NCBI GenBank assembly: GCA_015233295.1
Contig: JADFYC010000092.1
Span: 1-10,775, forward strand
Length of the DNA stretch: 10,775 bases
Direction: 5' to 3'
Source of the DNA: Deltaproteobacteria bacterium
GTDB lineage: Bacteria; Desulfobacterota; JADFXK01
Shown: positions 5,561-10,775 of the stretch, piece by piece
How positions within the stretch are numbered: the stretch's first letter is position 1
Layout of the letters: every line of letters starts with the position of its first letter
The notes under the pieces: model-generated
Databases searched by the model: none
What the model was told of the DNA's origin: nothing
Seen by the model: only the letters and a program-made list of their open reading frames with translations
Translations under genes and position numbers: made by a program

Positions 5561-6931
5561 ATGTATAACGCTGATCACTTTCAAGTGGACCTGTCCAGTC
5601 TAACCACCTATCGAGAGTCGTGTTTACAGTTGGCCGCCCGGCAACTTTCTTCTTTCCGTTCGTTGGAGGAAATTGCGGCAGCCATTGATGACATCAACGT
5701 TTACCCTCGACTAGATCAATTATCGCCTCCCCAAGGGATGGCCACTCTTGATACCCGGCATATGAACAAAGAAGACCTGGACCTGGCCAGGCAAGCCATC
5801 CTGGACGGCCGAGTCCTTTTCGAACATGCTGCAGCCGGCGAAGCGACCAGACTGAAGTTAGAGATAAAATTCTTAATAAATTTAAAGGAGTCAATGACTC
5901 TGGATAAATTAATCGAATTTCTGGCCTTCGACGCCACGGTGAAAGAAATCGAAAGAGAAATTAAGATAGCGCCATCGGAACTGCTTCACCTGTCGCTAGG
6001 AGCCAGACATATGCTCCAGATATCATTTGAGATATTCAAACTGGCCCGAGAAGCCGGCCGAGACCCGGTGGAGGTCCTGGCCAACCAGGTGATGCTTATC
6101 ATCGTCAATCAGGCATCGGCCGAAAGAATTTTAAATGAATTTGTCGCGGCCGACTTTTTTGGCTTCAGACCGCAGAATACCCTCTTTATGATCCAAGAGG
6201 CATTTCATGGTATTACCTATGATGGCCGGCAATTCGCTTTTGATCCGGATTCGCCGGCCCTGCTTCATAACCACGGTCAAATGGTGATGCAAGAGACCAT
6301 CGATGACCAAATTTTTTACTTAAACCCCCATCAGGAGTGGCGCCCGGTTCACTTGAAGGCCGATCAATTCTTTGATATTTTAGATCGAATGGATGACAAA
6401 ATTTCTTTTAACATAGAGGACCTGAATTATTTGACCAGGGCCCTTGACCTGCCCGCCCTGGCCCTGGCCTTGAAGGCGAGAGACGACGGGTATCGAATGG
6501 TGATGGAGGTCACGGCCAACAGCCCGGAGAAACCTCAAAAGGGAGGTATGGCGGCTTATGACCGGAGTCTACATCGGAATGTCATGATTGAGAGTTTTCA
6601 GTTGAAGGGTGTGTCTGATTCAGATATCGAATACTTAAATAGGAACATCAATCACTATCCCAACCCGGGAGAGGTGTTTCGGAAGGTTCGCGCCCAGGGG
6701 CTGAATATGCCCTTTGTGGTCAAGCACGGTTTCCTCTATTTTCAACCGGTCCAGGGCGACATTAACTTTTTGGTAAACACCTTGCTGATCACCCGAAAAG
6801 AAGTAACCCCCATCTCTGCCTGGAAGACGCCCCAAGACACCGTCAAGGCCATTAATGCCATGTTCACTCAAGACCGTCAAATCGGGTTTCGGGCCTATGC
6901 CCGCGCCATCCTTCCCGTTTGGCGAGATTAA
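5561..6931 (+). CDS. UDPGP-family nucleotidyltransferase-like protein (predicted sugar-1-phosphate uridylyltransferase)
   Basis: A 456-residue protein whose motif order follows the UDP-glucose/UDP-N-acetylhexosamine pyrophosphorylase family, which makes nucleotide sugars from sugar-1-phosphate and NTP. The nucleotide-binding signature GxxTRx(5)K is seen in HAAAGEATRLKLEIKFLI (Gly93, Thr96, Arg97, Lys103). Then come LIIVNQAS, an FFGF segment (199-202) like the family's 'yFGl', LLHNHGQMVM (234-243) in place of the usual P.GHGD, FNIEDLNYL (283-291) in place of NIDNL with Asp287 as likely metal ligand, and MEVTANSPEKPQKGGM with EVT (316-318) and KGG (327-329). The ATG at 5561 has GGAG 5 bases upstream; a TTG at 5510 would add 17 residues but lacks a site. 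The DUF2298 gene starts 45 bases downstream. The two altered motifs mean activity and substrate are uncertain, so this is a fold-level assignment. It may be left as hypothetical in automated annotation. Confidence 0.68.
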   Translation: MYNADHFQVDLSSLTTYRESCLQLAARQLSSFRSLEEIAAAIDDINVYPRLDQLSPPQGMATLDTRHMNKEDLDLARQAILDGRVLFEHAAAGEATRLKLEIKFLINLKESMTLDKLIEFLAFDATVKEIEREIKIAPSELLHLSLGARHMLQISFEIFKLAREAGRDPVEVLANQVMLIIVNQASAERILNEFVAADFFGFRPQNTLFMIQEAFHGITYDGRQFAFDPDSPALLHNHGQMVMQETIDDQIFYLNPHQEWRPVHLKADQFFDILDRMDDKISFNIEDLNYLTRALDLPALALALKARDDGYRMVMEVTANSPEKPQKGGMAAYDRSLHRNVMIESFQLKGVSDSDIEYLNRNINHYPNPGEVFRKVRAQGLNMPFVVKHGFLYFQPVQGDINFLVNTLLITRKEVTPISAWKTPQDTVKAINAMFTQDRQIGFRAYARAILPVWRD

Positions 6932-6976
6932 CTAAAAAACCATTGCGGACTGAAATTGTCTGGGGAAAATGCTCAA

Positions 6977-9484
6977 ATGATGAAATTCATTTTTTGGTAT
7001 TTGGTTGTCCAGCTCATTTCATGGTTAACCCGACCGTTATCCCGGCATGTATTCGTTAATCTGTCTGACCGCGGTTACGCTTTCAACAAAAGTTTGAGTA
7101 TCTTGCTGACCGGGTTGATTCTCTGGTTCGGGACCTGTTACGGTCTATTAAAGAATACTGGATGGGGAGCATGGCTGGCCGTGCTGATTTTGGGCGTCAT
7201 CTGCGTCATGGTCGGGGGACCGGTCTGGCCGTGGGGCATCTTTAAGCGCCGCCCCGGGGATCTGGAGATGAGACCGAGTCCGGCCTTAGTTTTGACCTAT
7301 GAGGCCGTGTTTTTAGTCGCCTTCGCTCTATGGGCCCTGGTCCGGGCCTACGATCCCGGCGTTGGTCATACTGAACAGCCCATGGATTTAATGTTTATGA
7401 ACGGGATCTGGAACAGCCCGGATTACCCGCCCCATGATCCCTGGCTTAATGGTTATGCCATCAGTTATTACTACTTAGGATATTGGCTCATAACGACTTT
7501 GGGCCGGTTGGCCGGCCTGGTCCCGGAGATGGCTTACAACGTTGGTCAGGCCTGTTGGTTTGGCCTGCTGTGCCTGGGCACGTTCGGGATAGGATATAAT
7601 CTGATCGCCACGGAAGGGACGGAACGACCCGGTTCACCGAGAAAATTATCATCTGCTCGGGTTATCCCGATCGCCGTCGGGGCCGGCTTGTTAACCACGA
7701 CTTGTGTGGTTTTGATGGGTAACTTGTCCGGGGTTTGGGATTGGCTGCAACAGAAAAATACAGTGGGTTATTGGTGGTGGCCGAGTAGCCGGGTGATCAG
7801 TGATACTGATGCTCTCGGCCGGCATCTGGAAGTCATCGATGAATTCCCTATTTTTAGTTACATCTTGGGCGATACTCACCCCCATCTATTGGCCATGCCC
7901 TTTGTGCTGCTGATTACGGCACTCGCATTGAACATTTTCCTCTACACAGGCACCCCGGAAGCAGCGACTTCGACTTCTGCTGAAGAAAAAAATCGATTTT
8001 GGTCTTACCTGACCACCAATTGGCGTCGCCTCAAACCGGCCCTTCCAGCGAACCTGGCCGGTTGGTGGCTAATCGTGATTTGCGTTGGGGCGTTGATCCC
8101 ATTGAATACCTGGGATTTTCCAGCTTATTGGCTTCTCTTGACCGTGAGTTTCGGCCTAGTCTTAAAGCAGATTCTTCCTTCCGGCCAGGGAACAACCGGA
8201 GGTGAGGTATTAGCCTCCACCGCGTTTTTTGCCGTCCTGGTCATTCTGACTGCTTTAGTCCTCTATTTGCCCTATCTGATTACCTCCCAGAGTCAGTTCC
8301 AGGGCCTATTGCCCAACTTATTTAACCCCACCAGCATCAAACAACTCCTGCTGTATCTGGGGCCGCTTTTTGTAGGACCGACCGTACTGATTTGCCGCGC
8401 TTGGGTTGAAACCAAACCGGCTTGGAAGCGCCTGGGGCTAACCACCATGGTGATCTTGGGTGTTCCGGCGTTGTTCATTCTCAGCCATGCGGTCTGGTTT
8501 CTTAATACAGCCTCGGGACGGTCCCGGCTGGCGGCCATTTGGCCATCTCAAGATTTCACCGGGGTGCCGGCAATGATATTCGAGAGATGGGGTCATCAGC
8601 CATACACTCTGTTGGTTACGGGCGTATTGCTGGCTGCGGTGATCACCCTGCTCTGGCCGCGACAATGGGACGTCGATCAAGAGACGGGCCGGTCTGGAAA
8701 CTCGGAACGAGGGGTGGACGAAAATTCAGGGATACGCCTGGAGCCGGCCCGGGCCTTTGCCTTGATGCTGGCCGGATTGGGCTTGCTGATGATTTATCTC
8801 CCGGAATTTGTGTACATTCATGACCAGTTTTCTAATCGGATGAACACCATTTTCAAATTCTACTATCAAGCCTGGTTGCTTCTGGGAGTAGCCACAGCCT
8901 TTGTCATGGTCACGGAGTGGCGCCGCGGTCGGGGGATATTCCTTAATTGGGTCAATTTTGTCCTGATTGGTCTATGTCTGATCTATTCCGTGGCGGCAAC
9001 TCACAACGTGACGGCCGGATTCTCTTCGCCGGTATTGACTCTCAACGCCATTAAACATCAGGAAAGGTGGAACCCGGATGAAATGGCCGCGGTCAAGTGG
9101 GTCCTCCAGAACACCTCACCCCGGGCGGTTATCGCTCAAACTCAGGGGGCCAGTTACACCTTTGATTCCGACCTGATTAGTTTCTATACCGGCCGCCCGA
9201 CGTTATTGGGATGGGACGGGCATGAAGTCCAATGGCGGGGCAAAGATTACGGGTGGATGGCCGGAGGACGCCCCGAGGCTCTGACTGCCCTTTATAACCC
9301 GGCTTCTGTCGCGGCGGTTATCGATCTCCTGAAGAAATGGGGCATAGATTATGTTTACATCGGGCCGGGAGAACGGCGGCGGTACCAGATTACTCCTGTC
9401 CAGGAGTCTATGTTTGAAAACTCCATGGATCCCGTGTTCAAATCCGGGGCGGTCCGTATTTTTATGCGTCGCGTTTCCAACTAA
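6977..9484 (+). CDS. DUF2298 (Chlor_Arch_YYY) polytopic membrane protein, putative GT-C-type glycosyltransferase
   Basis: A large integral membrane protein of 835 residues with about a dozen or more hydrophobic segments. Family landmarks are plain. EQPMDLMFMNG (133-143) is followed by PPHDPWLNGYAISYYYLGYW (151-170), with the naming YYY motif at 164-166. Then come DEFPIFSYILGDTHPH (288-303), PLNTWDFPAYW, FSNRMNTIFKFYYQAW (618-633) and GWDGHEVQWRG (745-755). The extracytoplasmic C-terminus ends KKWGIDYVYIGPGERRR. DUF2298 proteins are thought to resemble GT-C lipid-sugar-dependent glycosyltransferases; the acidic residues in EQPMD and the GDTHPH motif are natural active-site candidates, but this is inference. 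GGGGA (6962-6966) lies 10 bases before the ATG at 6977; the TTG at 6956 lacks a site. It lies 45 bases after the UDPGP-like gene, probably in one transcript, suggesting sugar activation coupled to transfer. The substrate is unknown. Confidence 0.88.
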   Translation: MMKFIFWYLVVQLISWLTRPLSRHVFVNLSDRGYAFNKSLSILLTGLILWFGTCYGLLKNTGWGAWLAVLILGVICVMVGGPVWPWGIFKRRPGDLEMRPSPALVLTYEAVFLVAFALWALVRAYDPGVGHTEQPMDLMFMNGIWNSPDYPPHDPWLNGYAISYYYLGYWLITTLGRLAGLVPEMAYNVGQACWFGLLCLGTFGIGYNLIATEGTERPGSPRKLSSARVIPIAVGAGLLTTTCVVLMGNLSGVWDWLQQKNTVGYWWWPSSRVISDTDALGRHLEVIDEFPIFSYILGDTHPHLLAMPFVLLITALALNIFLYTGTPEAATSTSAEEKNRFWSYLTTNWRRLKPALPANLAGWWLIVICVGALIPLNTWDFPAYWLLLTVSFGLVLKQILPSGQGTTGGEVLASTAFFAVLVILTALVLYLPYLITSQSQFQGLLPNLFNPTSIKQLLLYLGPLFVGPTVLICRAWVETKPAWKRLGLTTMVILGVPALFILSHAVWFLNTASGRSRLAAIWPSQDFTGVPAMIFERWGHQPYTLLVTGVLLAAVITLLWPRQWDVDQETGRSGNSERGVDENSGIRLEPARAFALMLAGLGLLMIYLPEFVYIHDQFSNRMNTIFKFYYQAWLLLGVATAFVMVTEWRRGRGIFLNWVNFVLIGLCLIYSVAATHNVTAGFSSPVLTLNAIKHQERWNPDEMAAVKWVLQNTSPRAVIAQTQGASYTFDSDLISFYTGRPTLLGWDGHEVQWRGKDYGWMAGGRPEALTALYNPASVAAVIDLLKKWGIDYVYIGPGERRRYQITPVQESMFENSMDPVFKSGAVRIFMRRVSN

Positions 9485-10025
9485 TTGACTGATTCTAAAT
9501 TAATATTTCAATGAATCAAGCCACCGATATCAAGTATAACCCGGCTTTCCAACGGAATACAACCGGGTCGGTATTCGGGCCATCAAGGTGTTGTTCGATC
9601 CTTTTTTTTAGTTCCTCCTTTGAGTTGACCCGTATTTCTCTGAGGAGTGTTTTGGCAAGTTTCCCGAAAAAGGATTCGATCAGATTCAACCATGAACCAT
9701 GTTTGGGAGTGAAAATAAAGTCAAACCTATTAGGTACAGACAATAAATAGGCTCGGGTCTCTTTTGATATATGACTAAAATGGTTGTCTAAGACTAATTT
9801 TATTTTTCTTTATTGTGGGTAAAAAACATCTAATAATTTTAAGAAATCTATAAATTCTCGGCTACGGTGACGTTCAATTATGAACTTATGGATATGCCCT
9901 TCAAGATATCTATTCCGGCCATTAGGGTCAGGGTTCCTTTGATGACTGCCTGGATAAAGGATGTCACTTATGGCTATCATATATAAAATAGATATCAAAA
10001 ATTTGAAGGTGATGAATTAATTCAG
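9485..10025. mobile_element. IS630-type insertion-sequence remnant
   Basis: About 540 bases of AT-rich sequence lie between the DUF2298 stop and the promoter of the DUF1566 gene, and the transposase pseudogene fills most of it. A complete IS630 element is usually about 1 kb, so roughly half is missing. I could not define terminal inverted repeats with confidence: ATTGACTGATTCTAA (9484-9498) and TTAATTCAGTTGAC (10017-10030) match only partly when inverted. No target-site TA duplication can be assigned. Confidence 0.6.
9516..9967 (-). pseudogene. Broken IS630-family transposase (C-terminal half)
   Basis: The minus strand encodes the second half of an IS630 DDE transposase, damaged at least twice. 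One frame gives KGTLTLMAGIDILKG (about 9940-9896). A one-base loss near 9896-9897 shifts into HIHKFIIERHRSREFIDFL and LLDVFYPQ, which hits TAA at 9812-9810. The same frame resumes as RKIKLVLDNHFSHISKE, then FIFTPKHGSWLNLIESFFGKL and NTDPVVFRWK, ending at 9516. The second catalytic Asp (LDNH) and the last Glu (NLIE) are present. The N-terminal half with the helix-turn-helix and first Asp is absent; upstream frames are closed by stops. The remnant is more AT-rich than its neighbours, consistent with a foreign origin. It cannot be functional as it stands. The outer boundaries are approximate. Confidence 0.88.
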
Positions 10026-10054
10026 TTGACATAAAAGTTTAACTCAAGTATATT
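10026..10054 (+). promoter_or_regulatory. Strong sigma70-type promoter of the DUF1566 gene
   Basis: A perfect TTGACA (10026-10031), a 17-base spacer, and TATATT (10049-10054, 5 of 6 to consensus). Transcription would start near 10061, giving a leader of about 83 bases. It is the best promoter match in the window and sits at the edge of the insertion-sequence remnant. Confidence 0.8.
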
Positions 10055-10068
10055 ACATGGGAATTGGT

Positions 10069-10143
10069 GGGAAAGAACCAGAGAAGAAAAGAGAAGAAAT
10101 AGAAAAGCGACGGCATAAATCAACATCCCAAGGAGGTAAATGA
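10069..10143 (+). promoter_or_regulatory. Purine-rich leader and strong ribosome binding site
   Basis: The leader of the DUF1566 gene carries a tract almost free of pyrimidines (10069-10107, built from GAGAAGAAAA-like units). It is followed by a full anti-16S match, AAGGAGGT (10130-10137), 6 bases before the ATG at 10144. Together with the near-consensus promoter this suggests high expression. The purine tract should be unstructured and may keep the leader open or aid ribosome loading; this is inference. Confidence 0.65.
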
Positions 10144-10775
10144 ATGCGACGTCAAAAAGTCATCATTACCCTATTCACCCTGGCTTTCCTATTCTGCTGC
10201 CTCTCCGGCATGAGTGAGAGTCAAACTTCCCCCGCCCCCGTTCCCAGGACCGGCCAAACCACCACCTATGCCAGCGGTGATGACGGGGATCTCGAAAAGG
10301 GTGTGTCCTGGCCCAGCCCCCGGTTCACCGACAACAGCGACGGCACCGTCATCGACAACCTCACCGGCCTGATCTGGCTGAAAAACGCCAATTGCTTTAA
10401 CACCCAAACCTGGACAGCGGCCCTGACCGATGCTAATGGCTTAACCAGCGGGCACTGCGGCCTGGCCGATGGTTCCCATGCCGGCGATTGGCGCTTGCCC
10501 AACGCCAACGAGTTGAAGAGCCTGACAGATGATGGTCATCATAACATGACGCTGCCCACGGGTAATCCCTTTATCGGCGTCCAGTCGGGCTACTACTGGT
10601 CGGGTACTACGGACGCCAACGCTCCGACCGCCGCGTGGGTCGTCTCCATGTCCGACGGCACCATCGCCGCCGGCGTTAAGACGGGTACCTACTACGTCTG
10701 GCCCGTTCGGAGTGGACAATCAGTGTCATTAGATCCTTTGACCAGTTCCGCCTGGGGAGCAGTCGAGGAAAATTT
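10144..10775 (+). CDS. Secreted DUF1566 (Lcl C-terminal domain) protein, 3' end outside window
   Basis: 210 residues are visible before the window ends. A Sec-type signal peptide opens the protein (MRRQKV, hydrophobic core ITLFTLAFLFCCL, likely cleavage near SGMSES). The two cysteines in the core do not form a proper lipobox. A short Pro-rich linker precedes the DUF1566 domain with its usual wording: GDDGDLEKGVSWPSPRFTDN (45-64), DGTVIDNLTGLIWLKNANC (66-84), GDWRLPNANELKSL (114-127), GYYWSGTT (149-156), AWVVSMSDG (164-172) and YVWPVRSG (184-191). Cys84 and Cys105 could form a disulphide. The domain is common in secreted and surface proteins, often in many copies per genome in Desulfobacterota, with no established biochemical role. 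The sequence after VRSGQ looks like the start of a further C-terminal region. Expression signals are unusually strong. Confidence 0.88.
   Translation, partial: MRRQKVIITLFTLAFLFCCLSGMSESQTSPAPVPRTGQTTTYASGDDGDLEKGVSWPSPRFTDNSDGTVIDNLTGLIWLKNANCFNTQTWTAALTDANGLTSGHCGLADGSHAGDWRLPNANELKSLTDDGHHNMTLPTGNPFIGVQSGYYWSGTTDANAPTAAWVVSMSDGTIAAGVKTGTYYVWPVRSGQSVSLDPLTSSAWGAVEEN

Noticed and set aside
9484..10030. Terminal inverted repeats of the IS630 remnant
   Set aside because: ATTGACTGATTCTAA and TTAATTCAGTTGAC match only partly when inverted and need gaps; too weak to call as true element ends.
1..10775. CRISPR array, toxin-antitoxin, phage or defence system
   Set aside because: No regularly spaced direct repeats with unique spacers, and no recognisable nuclease, antitoxin or phage structural gene; the only mobile DNA is the decayed IS630 piece.

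Overview
The window looks like ordinary chromosome from an anaerobic member of the Desulfobacterota (former Deltaproteobacteria). This is an inference from gene content: a GcvT of the 'FDTxHMG' type, a secreted DUF1566 protein with the wording usual in that phylum, a DUF2298 membrane protein, and TTG or ATG starts with variable ribosome binding sites. Base composition is moderate, with frequent GCC-GG codon pairs in the genes. AT-rich exceptions are the insertion-sequence remnant and its flanks near 9.5-10.1 kb.

Layout. Bases 3-815 hold the 3' end of an RlmD/RumA-type 23S rRNA uracil methyltransferase. A spacer with inverted arrays of an imperfect 7-base repeat follows. Bases 1179-4196 hold three co-directional genes: a glycine-cleavage-type aminomethyltransferase (GcvT), an unrecognised 238-residue protein, and a sugar-kinase-like phosphotransferase related to N-acetylhexosamine 1-kinases. 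On the minus strand lie a tRNA-Lys(UUU)/tRNA-Glu(UUC) pair (5088-4885), an intrinsic terminator (4816-4788) and an NlpC/P60 lipoprotein gene (4735-4217) that converges on the kinase gene. A spacer of roughly 470 bases then leads to a plus-strand pair: a divergent UDPGP-family nucleotidyltransferase (5561-6931) and a large DUF2298 (YYY-motif) membrane protein (6977-9484). Next is a broken IS630-type transposase on the minus strand (9516 to about 9967). A textbook sigma70 promoter at its edge drives a secreted DUF1566 protein that runs off the window.

Possible joint function. The kinase (sugar to sugar-1-phosphate), the UDPGP-like protein (sugar-1-phosphate to nucleotide sugar) and the DUF2298 protein (suspected GT-C-type membrane glycosyltransferase) would form a logical sugar activation and transfer route. 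Only the last two are adjacent, and no substrate can be read from sequence, so this is a hypothesis. I found no CRISPR array, phage, toxin-antitoxin or defence module. The least-described material is the UDPGP-like/DUF2298 pair and the 238-residue unknown protein.
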